A DNA stretch of 64,000 bases from Candidatus Zixiibacteriota bacterium. Its GTDB lineage: Bacteria; Desulfobacterota; Binatia; UBA9968. Below, one piece after another: positions 26,443 through 35,352 of the stretch. A program made the translations under genes and the position numbers. The stretch is from assembly GCA_035574315.1 (NCBI GenBank), contig DATLYW010000047.1:62001-126000 (forward strand), given 5' to 3'. Within the stretch, counting starts at the first letter, position 1. The number at the start of each line of letters is the position of its first letter. Below the pieces are notes generated by a model. That model searched no databases. It was not told where the DNA came from and saw nothing but the letters and a program-made list of their open reading frames with translations.

Positions 26443-27866
26443 GTCGAAGGGGTGAACGAGAGCGGAGCTTTGATGTCTCCGCCCCACACGACGACGAATC
26501 GCAGGACGGCTCCGCCGGTCAGAACCGAGACGAATTTCACGAGCGCAACGGCGTTGGCGGCCGTGCGGCCGCCGGGCTCCGCCGCGAATTCGATCAACGT
26601 CAGCGCTATGGGGAGCGCGAGCGCCAGGCCGACCACGCCGATCCAGAACCAGCGCGCCAGGTCCCGCCCGTGGGGCAGTCCGTAAAAAACCCGCGGCGTC
26701 GCGGCGACACTGACCGCGCCGGCGAGCGCTGCTTCCGCGGTTCCCCGGAAGAGAGCCGAAGGATAGGCCGGCCCTCCGGTCACGTAACGATAGGCGAGCC
26801 GCCGGCCGTTCGGCGCCAGAAACTCCCCGCCGGTCTCGAGATTCAACGGCAGGGGAAGGCCCGTCCGTGGAAGACTGTCGATCGCCACGCTTTCCTTCGG
26901 ACCGAGCCCTGCGGCGACCTGCACCGCCTCCGGGTGAGACGGGCCCAGATAGACGTTGTAGGCCACTCCGAGCCGCCGCGGCGTTGCGATCACCAGCCGG
27001 CTTCCCGGCTTGCTGATCTCGATCAGGGTGTCGGCGGACATTCCCTCCTCGGCGCCGGTCGCCTGCCCGACCCAGGTGACCACCGCGACATAGGTTCCGG
27101 GCGCCAGCGCGCCTCCGGGCTCCACCTTGTACTGGAAGCGCTGGTTCGTCGGCGCGCCTGCGTGCCCGGCGAGCAGCCCGTCGTTGCTGAGATCGCGCAT
27201 GAACCGGTACAGCTCCCATCCCTCGAGAGCCAGGAAGCACAGTAGTGCGACTCCGATCGCGCGCAGGGCGGGCCGCGGCTGGAGCTCCGGAAGCCCGAGC
27301 CACGGCCAGGCCAGCAGAGTGAGCAAGCCGGCTCCCGCCAGCCCGGTGTTCAGGCTCGAGGAGAGAAAGAGCGTTGGCAGATGGTCAGGGGACCAGAGCG
27401 GCACGTAAGTCGCTCCGCTCAGGAGAAAGCCCGTATAGGTCGACAGCAAGGCGAGCAGGGGAATGCCGATCACCGCCACGACGCGGCGCAGCCGCGGAAA
27501 GACGCGAAAGAACCAGAGCGCCGCGTAAAGAAGCGCGAGCGGCGCGCTCGCGCCGAGCACCCATCCTCCCCACGTCATCCAGGAGTTGTAGTTGGTGAAG
27601 AAAAGCGGAAAGCCGAAGCCCCGTTCCGGCTTGCCCAGGTGGGCGGTCAGAAAGATCCCCGCCAGCGCCAGAACCGGGATGACCCCGTACGCCGCGATGC
27701 GCGAGACCGCGAGCGCTCGCGTCGACCGGATGCCGACGAGGTCCGCCACGGCCGCCACGACGAACATCCCCGCGGCCAGCCCCCCGAGAAACAGATAGAG
27801 CGGCACGAGCGGATTGTGGCTCCATTTTTCCTGGAGAAAGACGATCGCGTCCATAGAACCCCGCAT
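26406..27866 (-). CDS. NrfD/polysulfide-reductase-like membrane subunit with an inserted beta domain
   Basis: 486 residues, longer than usual NrfD (300-400). Residues 20-225 carry seven hydrophobic segments of the NrfD family, including TAHLGKPERGF near 74-84, a family hallmark. Residues about 245-340 are a soluble beta-rich insertion with a fibronectin-III-like pattern (APGTYVAVVTWVG at 255-267, VAYNVYLGPS at 301-310). Helices resume at about 375-395, 405-427 and 438-460. NrfD subunits pass electrons between an Fe-S partner and quinone. Start may be ATG 27866 or 27854. The ferredoxin partner is the preceding gene, 54 bases away. Confidence 0.85.
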   Translation of the reverse strand: MRGSMDAIVFLQEKWSHNPLVPLYLFLGGLAAGMFVVAAVADLVGIRSTRALAVSRIAAYGVIPVLALAGIFLTAHLGKPERGFGFPLFFTNYNSWMTWGGWVLGASAPLALLYAALWFFRVFPRLRRVVAVIGIPLLALLSTYTGFLLSGATYVPLWSPDHLPTLFLSSSLNTGLAGAGLLTLLAWPWLGLPELQPRPALRAIGVALLCFLALEGWELYRFMRDLSNDGLLAGHAGAPTNQRFQYKVEPGGALAPGTYVAVVTWVGQATGAEEGMSADTLIEISKPGSRLVIATPRRLGVAYNVYLGPSHPEAVQVAAGLGPKESVAIDSLPRTGLPLPLNLETGGEFLAPNGRRLAYRYVTGGPAYPSALFRGTAEAALAGAVSVAATPRVFYGLPHGRDLARWFWIGVVGLALALPIALTLIEFAAEPGGRTAANAVALVKFVSVLTGGAVLRFVVVWGGDIKAPLSFTPSTWPIPLPPPGLG

Positions 27867-27920
27867 CGGACGGGCCGGCCCCGTCCGGGAGAGTCTCGAC
27901 CCGCTTCCGGGAGCCCCGCG

Positions 27921-28571
27921 CTACGACCCCTTGCCGTAGGCGGTCTCCCAGCCCCAGGCGCCCGCGCCCGCGCCGCGCGCCGCCGCCCGCTGGCGCACGA
28001 CCTTGGCCACCTCTTCGGCGTCTCCGGCAACGAGCGCTTTGGTCGAGCAAACCGAAGCGCACATCGGCAGCTTGCCCTCGGCGATGCGGTTGGAGCCGTA
28101 GAGCCGACGCTCGCGCTCGGAGAACGGCACCTCCGGGCCACCGGCGCAGTAGGTGCACTTGTCCATCACGCCGCGTGCGCCGAAGGCCGAGCCCTTCGGG
28201 AACTGCGGCGCCCCGAACGGGCAGGCGTACAGGCAGTAGCCGCAGCCGATGCAGGTCTCCTTGTTCAGCGCGACGATGCCGTCGGGGCGATGGTAGAGGG
28301 CGTCGACCGGGCAAACCGCCACGCACGGCGCCTTCGAGCAGTGCATGCATGGCACCGCCACGTTGGTCTCTCCCGGCTCCCCTTCGTTGATCGTGACCAC
28401 GCGGATGCGCGCGATTCCCGGCGGAACGTTGTTTTCGTTCTTGCACGCGACCTCGCAGCCGCCGCACTCGATGCACCGCTTGGTGTCGATGTAGAACTTC
28501 ATGCGGGCGCCCGAGATGCTGCCCAGCGACGGGAGCGCGTCCCTTGCAGGAATGGTGGTTTGTTGCGCCAT
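27921..28571 (-). CDS. Four-cluster ferredoxin subunit of formate dehydrogenase (FdhB/NrfC type)
   Basis: 216-residue iron-sulfur electron-transfer subunit. Four Cys sets are visible: CIECGGCEVAC (33-43), CMHCSKAPCVAVC (75-87), CIGCGYCLYAC (107-117) and CTYC with CASVC (139-142, 171-175), enough for four [4Fe-4S] clusters. ATG 28571 is chosen because GGAGG sits 5 bases upstream; a longer frame to 28616 has no such site. The gene starts 14 bases after the fdhA stop. It would take electrons from the molybdenum/tungsten site of FdhA and pass them to the NrfD-like subunit. Confidence 0.92.
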   Translation of the reverse strand: MAQQTTIPARDALPSLGSISGARMKFYIDTKRCIECGGCEVACKNENNVPPGIARIRVVTINEGEPGETNVAVPCMHCSKAPCVAVCPVDALYHRPDGIVALNKETCIGCGYCLYACPFGAPQFPKGSAFGARGVMDKCTYCAGGPEVPFSERERRLYGSNRIAEGKLPMCASVCSTKALVAGDAEEVAKVVRQRAAARGAGAGAWGWETAYGKGS

Positions 28572-28585
28572 ATCGGCCTCCGTCC

Positions 28586-31423
28586 TCAGGACCGCTGCGG
28601 CTTGCTGATCCGGCACAGCCCGGTCTTGGTCTCCTGCATCTGCGTCACGCGGTCATAGCCGTAGTTGGTGATGACGTTGGCGGACTCGCCGATCGCGTAC
28701 GGCACCGTCCCTTCGGGGTACTTGCCGGCGAGCGACCGCCCCTCGAACATCCCGCCCCAGTGAAAGGGCATGAACACGGTGTCCGGGCCGACGCGCTTGG
28801 TAACCTTGACCTTGACCCAGACGCGGCTCGGCCGCCCGTCGAGATCCTCGGGCGACTCGAGCCAGCAGTAGTCGCCGTGGCGCAACCCGTGGTCGTTGGC
28901 GACCTTCGGATGCACCTCGACGTAGACCTCGGGGTTCAGCTCCACCAGCCACCAGGAGTTGCGCTCGGCGGCGCCGCCCCCTTCCATTTCGACCACCCGG
29001 CCGGTCGTGAGGATGAGCGGATACTGCTTCACCCAGTCCGGCCTTTGCAGGCTCTTGTAGAGCTGCGGCAGCCGGTAGTGCTCCTTGACGTCGTCGTAGG
29101 TCGGCCACTTGACGATCAGGTCGGGCCGCGGGCTGTGGATCGGCTCCCGGTGCGTCGGCACCGGGTCCGGGATGTTCCACGAGTTGAACCGCGCCCGGCC
29201 GTTGCCGAACGGGCTCCGGCCTTCGGCCAGCGCCCTCTTGATCGCCTCCTGCGTGAGATCGCGGGCGTAATCCTTTTCGGCCGGGTATCCTTCCTTGGGC
29301 CCTCCCGGAGGAGCCGAGCCCTTGGCGGCGAGCAGGGTCTTGCCGTCGGGCGCCTTGGGCCCCCACGTCGCCCGGAAGCCGCAGCCTCCCTCGGATACGG
29401 GAATGTCGTTGCGGTACAGGATCGGCGTCCCGGGATGCTTCTCGCTCCAGCACGGCCACGGCAAGCCCCATTGCTCGCCGTTCACCGGACCGCCGATCGC
29501 TTTCTTGGTCCTGATGTCGAAGACGTGCGCCCACTCTTTCTGGCGCTTGAGCCGCTCGGGAGTCTGGCCGTTGTAGCCGATCGAGAGGCAGCTCATGTTG
29601 ATCTCGCGCAGCACGTCCTCGAAGGTCGCCTCCGGCAGCGTCCTCACGTTCTTCATGCTCGCCGGCACGCCCTTCCAGTCTCCTTTCATGTTGTGGATGA
29701 ACTGCTTCTTGAAGCCGAGGCGCTCGGCGAGATCGATCATGATCGCCAGGTCGGGCCTGGCCTCGAAGACCGGATCGACCACCTTGTCGCGCCACTGGAG
29801 ATCGCGGTTGGTGTTGGTGGACGACCCCCACTGCTCGTAGTTCGTCGCCGCCGGCAGGAGGTAGACGCCGTCCTTGCGGTCGGGCAGCACGGCGGTGTTG
29901 GTCACGAACGGATCGACGTCGACGATCAGATCGACCTTTTCGAGCGCCTTCTTGACGCGGTCCATCTGCGACATCGAGTTCGTCGAGTGGCCCCAGAACA
30001 TCACCGCCTTGAGGTTGACCTCCTGGCCGAGCTGCTTGGGATCGAGCAGCACCCCTTCGTACCAGCGCGCGACCGTGAATCCCGGCTTCTCCATCATCTT
30101 CTTGTCCTTGAAGCGGGATACCAGCCACTCGAGAGGCACGTCCCACACCTTGGAGTAATGCTCCCACGCGCTCTCGCCGATGCCGTAATAGCCCGGCAGG
30201 GTCTCCGGCCCGCCGCCGACGTCGGTCACGCCCTGAATGCTGTCGTGCCCGCGGAAGACGTCGCAGCCGCCGCCCGGCTTGCCCATGTTGCCCAGCACCA
30301 TCTGGAGATGGCAGTAGGTCCGCACCACGCCCGTGCCGTGGTTGTGCTGCGTTCCTCCCATCGCCCAGATGACCGTGCCGGGGCGGTTTTCCGCCATCGC
30401 CCGGGCGACCCACTCGATGTCGGCCGCCGGAACCCCGGTGATGTCAGACGCGGTCTTGAGGTCGTACTTCGCCACCTCCTTCTTGAGCCCTTCGAAATCG
30501 TAGGTCCGCTCGGCGATGAACTTCTTGTCCTCCCAGCCCCTGGCCAGGATCACGTTGATCAGGCCGTAGACGAAGGCCACGTCGGTGCCCGAGCGCAGGC
30601 GGACGTACTTGTTGGCGAAGGCGGAGGTCTTGGTGAAGCGCGGGTCGACCGAGATGACGACCGCCCGGTTGTTCTCCTTCGCGGTGAGAATGTGCTGCAT
30701 GGAGATCGGGTGGTTCTCCGCGGGGTTCATGCCGATGATCATGATGCTGCGGCTGTTGCGGATGTCGTTCTGGTGATTCGTCATCGCCCCGTACCCGAAT
30801 ACGTTGGCCAGACCGGCCACGGTGGTGGAGTGTCATATCCGGGCCTGGAAATCGGCGTTGTTGGTCCCCCACATCGCCGCCCACTTGCGGATGGCGTACC
30901 CGTTCTCGTTCGACTGGTGGGCCGAAAAATTGATCTGGAGGATGTCGGGGCCGTACCGCTTGCGCAGCTCGAGCAGCTTCGCGCTGATCTCCGACAGCGC
31001 CTGGTCCCACGAGAGGCGCTGCCACTTGCCGCCCGCGAGCTTCATCGGGTAGCGCAGCCGCTTTTCGTTCACGACCTTCTCCCGCGCGGCCGCTCCCTTG
31101 GAGCAGAGGCTCCCCTGATTGATGGGGTGCTCGAACCAGGGCTCCTGGCTGACCCAGACCCCGTTCTGCACCTCGCCGATCAGGCCGCAGCCCACCGCGC
31201 AATTGGTGCAGATCGTCTTGTGCTGCTCCAGCTTGGGCGGTTGCGGCTGCCGCCTGCCCTGTGCTTCCGTTTCCCGTACGAGCGACGGCCCCGCCAGGGC
31301 GGCGAGGCTCGCTCCGAGACCCCCGAGGCCCGCGGCCGCCAGAAACCGTCGGCGGTCGATCGCCGGTCCCGGCTGTCCCGAAGGCTGCCGGCCGCCATTG
31401 CCATCCGTTCGGATGAGCTTCAT
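28586..31423 (-). CDS. fdhA: Formate dehydrogenase catalytic subunit, selenocysteine-containing, Tat-exported
   Basis: 945-residue molybdo- or tungstopterin enzyme that oxidises formate to CO2. A twin-arginine signal (DRRRFLAAAGLGG, 23-35) predicts periplasmic location. A [4Fe-4S] site uses Cys72, Cys75, Cys79 and Cys107. The codon for residue 197 is UGA (complement of 30833-30835), exactly where the family has Sec or Cys: the flanks read NNADFQARI-U-HSTTVAGLANVFGYG. His198 is the partner residue. Reading continues in frame for 748 codons after the UGA, so this is not a broken gene. A SECIS-like hairpin follows the codon. Conventional gene callers would split it at 30820/30833. Confidence 0.93.
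30801..30835 (-). promoter_or_regulatory. UGA(Sec) codon and bacterial SECIS-like hairpin in fdhA
   Basis: On the minus strand, UGA (30835-30833) is followed after 18 bases by GGUCU in the loop of a hairpin: GGCC-GGUCU-GGCC, extended by CGU/ACG with one bulged A. E. coli fdhF places the same GGUCU loop 18 bases after its UGA. This is the element SelB needs to insert Sec-tRNA. Confidence 0.8.
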
Positions 31424-31506
31424 AGGGTCCTCCCCTCCGGCCAGCAGAGCCGGCCCGCAACGTCCGGCGGGCCGATGCAGCCGGCTATTCGTTTTCCGTC
31501 TCCGAG

Positions 31507-31713
31507 CTAGCGATAAAGGGTCCGGTAATACCGCTCCGCCTCCTCGGTGCGGCGGTACAGGATAGGGCCGGAATCCGGGGGTTCGGGAGCCTTTGCGAGC
31601 GCCCGGCCCTTTTTCCAGGAGAGCAGGAAGGCGGTCCCTCCTGTGATCGCGGCTAGAAAGCTGGCGAAGAATCTTCGCCGAGGTTGCCGCCCGATGAGAT
31701 CGATCTTTTCCAT
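31507..31713 (-). CDS. Formate dehydrogenase-region Tat-target small protein
   Basis: 68-residue protein with a twin-arginine-like signal (RQPRRRFFASFLAAITGGTAFL, split here at about 9-30), a Lys-rich segment and a C-terminal RRTEEAERYYRTL motif. That end matches the small formate-dehydrogenase-region Tat-target family (TIGR02811 type), whose members end in a similar tyrosine-rich stretch. ATG 31713 follows GGGAGGGGAGCC; an upstream ATG in frame lacks a site. It lies 83 bases before fdhA. Function in the family is not known; assembly or export of FdhA is a common guess. Confidence 0.7.
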   Translation of the reverse strand: MEKIDLIGRQPRRRFFASFLAAITGGTAFLLSWKKGRALAKAPEPPDSGPILYRRTEEAERYYRTLYR

Positions 31714-31750
31714 GGCTCCCCTCCCTGTCACTGGCGGCCGCGGGAAAGGT

Positions 31751-31999
31751 TCAGCTGACGGAGATCAGCGAAGCGCAGGCGCAGCTCCCTCCGGCATCGT
31801 CGGGACCGAGCTGGACCTCGACGAAATAGCCTTCGCGGAGATCCTCCAGCGTTCCGCCCATCGTCCCCATCGTGGTCGGTTCGCGGATCTCGATGTTCGC
31901 GCCCTCCGGAAAGGTCAAGACGATCTCGCGACCGTCCTCGGTGGTGATCACCGCCCGGCGCCGGGCCGGATCAAGCTCTTTGATACGTGCTTCGATCAT
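31751..31999 (-). CDS. Small unknown protein in the formate dehydrogenase operon
   Basis: 82 residues, probably a small beta-barrel: alternating hydrophobic strands (IEARIKELDPARRRAVI, DGREIVLTFP, GYFVEVQLG) and a C-terminal CACASL pair of cysteines. No signal peptide. ATG 31999 has GGGGGTGG just upstream and leaves a normal leader after the promoter at 32042-32069; ATG 32023 would add 8 residues and leave only about 12 bases of leader. It is the first gene of the structural formate dehydrogenase unit. I do not recognise the family. Confidence 0.6.
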   Translation of the reverse strand: MIEARIKELDPARRRAVITTEDGREIVLTFPEGANIEIREPTTMGTMGGTLEDLREGYFVEVQLGPDDAGGSCACASLISVS

Positions 32000-32041
32000 G
32001 GCCACCCCCGTCGAAAGATCCATTGACCCTGATGAGCCGCC

Positions 32042-32069
32042 CTTATCACCGCGTCAACCCGTTTGTCAA
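32042..32069 (-). promoter_or_regulatory. Sigma-70-type promoter of the formate dehydrogenase structural genes
   Basis: On the minus strand TTGACA (32069-32064), a 16-base spacer and GATAAG (32047-32042). It would start near 32035 and drive the small unknown, the Tat peptide and fdhA onward. A GCGCTG/CAGCGC hairpin (32085-32107) lies between it and the chaperone gene. Confidence 0.5.
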
Positions 32070-32135
32070 CGCCCTTCCGGGAGCGCGCTGGAGCCCTCTG
32101 GCAGCGCCTTCCATTCCCTTCCCGGACAAAGGCGT

Positions 32136-32870
32136 TCAGCCTTTTTCCCCGCCCGGGTCGAACGTCGGCCCCTTCCACGTCGCGAAGGAAGCGTAGTGGC
32201 GCCGCCGGGCCTCCAGCGGGGCGATCCGCTCCACGCCCCGTTCGCGCAAGAGGCTCGCCTCGAGCTCCAGGAAGCCCTGCAGGATTTTTGCGACGCCGCG
32301 ATAGAAGGCTGCGCCTTGCGCTTCCTGGATGTCGCGGGCGCAGTCGAGTCCCCAGACGAGCAGGTGCTGCACGAGAAAGTCGGCCTGAAGGCCGAGGAAG
32401 CGCTCCTCTTCCTCCGCGCTTTCCGCCCCGAGCTGCCTGCCGATCAGCCAGCGCACGATCTCGAGCTCGAACGCGAGCGCGTCTTCGGGCTCGCTGTAGC
32501 TCTCCTGCTTCTCGATTCCGAGATTTCCGAGAAAGCCGCGGATCTCCGCCAGCGGACGGTCCAGCAGCCGTCCGGTGAGATAGTAGGATTCGTAGGGGTT
32601 GACCTCGGGGCCGCGCGGGCCGATGAAAAGCCGGGTGTATTCGTCGCGCACCGACTCCGGCAGACTTCCCGGCACCGCCCCGGCGAGGAAGCGGCCGACC
32701 TCTTCCCACCCCGCCGCAAGCGCGCCGTTGAGGCTGCGCGCCGCCTGCGCCCGTCCGGCGGCGCCGCGCGCAAGCTCCCGCAGCAGCTCCCCTCCCGGCT
32801 CGCCGCGAAACAGCGCCACGAGGAGCTGGTAATATTCGTGGCGAAAGGCAGCCGTCTCGCGCTCCGTCAT
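32136..32870 (-). CDS. TorD/DmsD-family molybdoenzyme chaperone
   Basis: 244-residue, all-helical cytoplasmic protein. Family features are the EYTRLFIGPRGPEVNPYESYYLTG block near 77-100 and the LGLQADFLVQHLLVWG segment near 162-177. Such chaperones bind the Tat signal of a molybdo- or tungstoenzyme and hold it until the cofactor is inserted. FdhA, encoded next in the same direction, is the obvious client. ATG 32870 overlaps the preceding gene by 4 bases (ATGA). Typical family length is 180-250. Confidence 0.82.
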   Translation of the reverse strand: MTERETAAFRHEYYQLLVALFRGEPGGELLRELARGAAGRAQAARSLNGALAAGWEEVGRFLAGAVPGSLPESVRDEYTRLFIGPRGPEVNPYESYYLTGRLLDRPLAEIRGFLGNLGIEKQESYSEPEDALAFELEIVRWLIGRQLGAESAEEEERFLGLQADFLVQHLLVWGLDCARDIQEAQGAAFYRGVAKILQGFLELEASLLRERGVERIAPLEARRRHYASFATWKGPTFDPGGEKG

Positions 32871-33304
32871 TGCCCGTTCCCCACGTCCCCTTCGCGCAGG
32901 AGCCGCTCCAGGACGCGATCGATGAAGGCTTTGTACTGCGGGTCCTCGTCCAGCGCGCGGTCCCCGCGCTGCCGCCGCTCGGCCTCCTCCGCCTCGACCG
33001 CATCTCGCACGACACGCTCGATCGCCGCGAAGAGGCTTCCCGCATCCTCGCCCGCACGCTCGGGCCTGACCTCCGCGCGCCAGCGCTCCTCCCAGAGCGA
33101 CCGGTATGCGCCGCGCTCCGGGAAGCGTCCCGCCTCCTCCAGCGCGCGGTCGAGACTCAGGCCGGCCGCCGAGCCGAGATCGTCGACCTCGCGCCACTTC
33201 TCGAGCGCAAGGTAGCGGACGAACGCCGCGCGCGCCGTGTCCATGAACGCGTTGCCGGAAACTCTCTCCCCACGGCGCCCCCGCTTTCCCTTCTTCGTCT
33301 CCAT
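32867..33304 (-). CDS. Unknown helical protein in the redox locus
   Basis: 145 residues, charged and mostly helical, no signal peptide, no Cys. A Lys/Arg-rich start is followed by ARAAFVRYLALEKWREVDDLG and, at the end, DEDPQYKAFIDRVLERLL. Overlap of 4 bases with the TorD-type gene and a gap of only 26 bases from the polyferredoxin gene tie it to enzyme maturation or electron transfer, but I do not recognise the family. Confidence 0.65.
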   Translation of the reverse strand: METKKGKRGRRGERVSGNAFMDTARAAFVRYLALEKWREVDDLGSAAGLSLDRALEEAGRFPERGAYRSLWEERWRAEVRPERAGEDAGSLFAAIERVVRDAVEAEEAERRQRGDRALDEDPQYKAFIDRVLERLLREGDVGNGQ

Positions 33305-33330
33305 TCCTGCCGCGCTCCCGGGTCTCGGGC

Positions 33331-35292
33331 TCACGGTTTCCAGCCCTTTTCGACCTCCAGCATCGCCGCGACCGCCCGGCAGTCCGGACACATGCGCAGG
33401 AGGTTCTTGCGAGCGCCGACGAAGGTGTCGAGCAGCGACTCGGCGGCGAAAAGCCGGGCCTCGATCTTCTCCAGCGCTTTGCGGTTGACGTACGGCTTGC
33501 CGCATTGCGTGCAGGCCACCATGCCGTCGCTGACGAGCGCGCGGTGGTCCAGCGCGGAGCGCTCGAGACGAATCTCGCGTCTGATCTCGATGACGTTTTC
33601 CGGGCAAACCGCCTCGCACAACCCGCAGCCGACGCAGGAGACGTGCCTGAACTCCAGCGCCTGTGCCGCCTCGTCGAACCGGAAGGCGTTCACGGGGCAG
33701 ACGTTGACGCAGGAGCGGCAGAGCGTGCAGCCGGATTCCCTGACCTCGGCATAGCCGTACGAATGCGCCGCGCCCAGAGACCGCCGGCCCGGCTCCCGCG
33801 AGAGCTGCTCGATGAAGATCCCGATCGCCTCGGCGACCGCCCCGCGGCCTCCCCGGTCGGCCGTCGCTCTTGCTCCCGGCGGGATCGGCGTCGGCTTCAG
33901 GCCGGAGGCGAACCGCGCCAGATCGGCGATCGCTTCCTCGGGCGCCTGCTGGCCCGCGGTGATCAGCGCAATGCGATCCGCGCCCAGCTCGAAGGCCTCG
34001 AGCACCGTCCGGGAGAAGTCGATCTTTTCCATCAGCAACGCCCGTTCTCCGTGCTGGCAGGTCCGGCACCCCAGCAAGCCGACGCCGGCCGCTCCCCGGG
34101 CGAATGCCGCGAGCATCTCGGCTTCCGAGACGTGGCGGAGGCACGGCACCTCGATCGGCAGGAGCGCCGCCGGGTAGGCGAGCGGCCGCGCGCCCGCCGC
34201 TTCCAACGCCCGGCGCCCTTGCTCGCCGCAGTGGAATAGAACCGCGCGGGGCTCCTCTTCGGGACCGCTTTCCGGCCGGAGCAACGCCGCAAGTCGCGCG
34301 TACAGCTGTCGCGGCGACGGTTCCATGAAGCGCAGCGCGCCGGTGGGGCAGGCCGAAGCGCACGCGCCGCAGCCTTCGCAGGCCATGTGGTCGACCCTCA
34401 CGCGCAGCGGCTCTTCCGCGCTCCGCGCAATCGCCTCGTAAGGGCATGCGGGAATGCAGACCCCACAGGCCTGCCGCCCCGCCGCTCCACCGGCGCAGAC
34501 GGCGGGATCGTAGGCCACGTGCACCGGTTTCAAGAAGTCGCCCGTGAGATCGCGGATCCGCTCGGCTGCAGCTTCGAGGTCGGCCCGAGCGGGCGGGCCG
34601 AGAAGGTGCAGGCCGGTGCGCGGCGTGCAAGGAGGCCCGCTTTCCAGGAGGAAAACCACCTGATCGACCGTGATCTCCCTGCGCGCCGGCGGCGGTGCCC
34701 CGTCGCTTTCGACCGTGACGCGGAAATCGCCGAGGCGGCCTTTCACGGCGGTAACGCGCCCGGCCACGAACAGCGTCGAAGAGAAGGGATCGGCCTGCAA
34801 AGTCGGAGGCGCCACAATCCAGGTCCGCTCCGCCACGGCCGCGATCTTCTCGCATGCGCCGAGCCCGGCCGGAGAGTCGACGGCGATCAAGACACGCCCT
34901 CCGACCGTCAGCCGGTTGTAGGAAGGAGGATCGCCGCCCGCCTCCGCCGCTTCCATCGCCGCCCGCAGCAGGCGCGACGCCTTGTCGTGCGCCTCGCCGG
35001 GATCGGGATGGACCGCGAAGCTGGCTTCCTTGAGATTGACGAAGTGGAGATTCGAAGGCGGCGTGCCCGCCTCGCCGAGGGCGTCCTGGAACAAGCGCTG
35101 ATCGGCGCAGCAACCGATCAGAATCCGCTCGGGCTGCTCCCGCCGCACCCCGGCGGCGAATCCGGCGACGTCGGCTGCAGGATCGCTGCCGCGGCAGAGC
35201 ACCGCCGGAGCGACGGCGAAGTCGAGGCGATCGCGGTCGAGCGCGATCGTGCGCCGGCAATCGCACAGGAACACGCCCCAGCTTGACGCCAT
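33331..35292 (-). CDS. Polyferredoxin with HdrA-like N-terminus and MvhD/FlpD-like domain
   Basis: 653 residues, cytoplasmic. Domains in order: about 1-130 like the HdrA N-terminus (GVFLCDC, RILIGCCADQRLFQDAL); about 135-245 a degraded Rossmann-like part (VLIAVDSPAGLGACE) without a normal FAD glycine motif; about 268-325 two [4Fe-4S] motifs (CGVCIPAC, CEGCGACASAC); about 345-470 an MvhD/FlpD hydrogenase-Fe-S-subunit domain (AVLFHCGEQG, LGCRTCQHGERALL); about 530-600 two more [4Fe-4S] motifs (CTLCRSCVNVC, CVGCGLCEAVC); about 620-650 a CTQC/CPDC zinc-type pair. It is the natural electron partner for the aldehyde oxidoreductase encoded just upstream. AAGGAG precedes ATG 35292. Confidence 0.82.
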   Translation of the reverse strand: MASSWGVFLCDCRRTIALDRDRLDFAVAPAVLCRGSDPAADVAGFAAGVRREQPERILIGCCADQRLFQDALGEAGTPPSNLHFVNLKEASFAVHPDPGEAHDKASRLLRAAMEAAEAGGDPPSYNRLTVGGRVLIAVDSPAGLGACEKIAAVAERTWIVAPPTLQADPFSSTLFVAGRVTAVKGRLGDFRVTVESDGAPPPARREITVDQVVFLLESGPPCTPRTGLHLLGPPARADLEAAAERIRDLTGDFLKPVHVAYDPAVCAGGAAGRQACGVCIPACPYEAIARSAEEPLRVRVDHMACEGCGACASACPTGALRFMEPSPRQLYARLAALLRPESGPEEEPRAVLFHCGEQGRRALEAAGARPLAYPAALLPIEVPCLRHVSEAEMLAAFARGAAGVGLLGCRTCQHGERALLMEKIDFSRTVLEAFELGADRIALITAGQQAPEEAIADLARFASGLKPTPIPPGARATADRGGRGAVAEAIGIFIEQLSREPGRRSLGAAHSYGYAEVRESGCTLCRSCVNVCPVNAFRFDEAAQALEFRHVSCVGCGLCEAVCPENVIEIRREIRLERSALDHRALVSDGMVACTQCGKPYVNRKALEKIEARLFAAESLLDTFVGARKNLLRMCPDCRAVAAMLEVEKGWKP

Positions 35293-35352
35293 GGGCTCCT
35301 TCTATCGCAGGGGGGTCAGGCCCGTCAACGCAGCCGCCCGCCGTCCGCCGCG

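Noticed and set aside
30820..30835. Frameshift or premature stop in fdhA
   Set aside because: The UGA falls exactly on the active-site Sec codon, frame continues on both sides and a SECIS hairpin follows.
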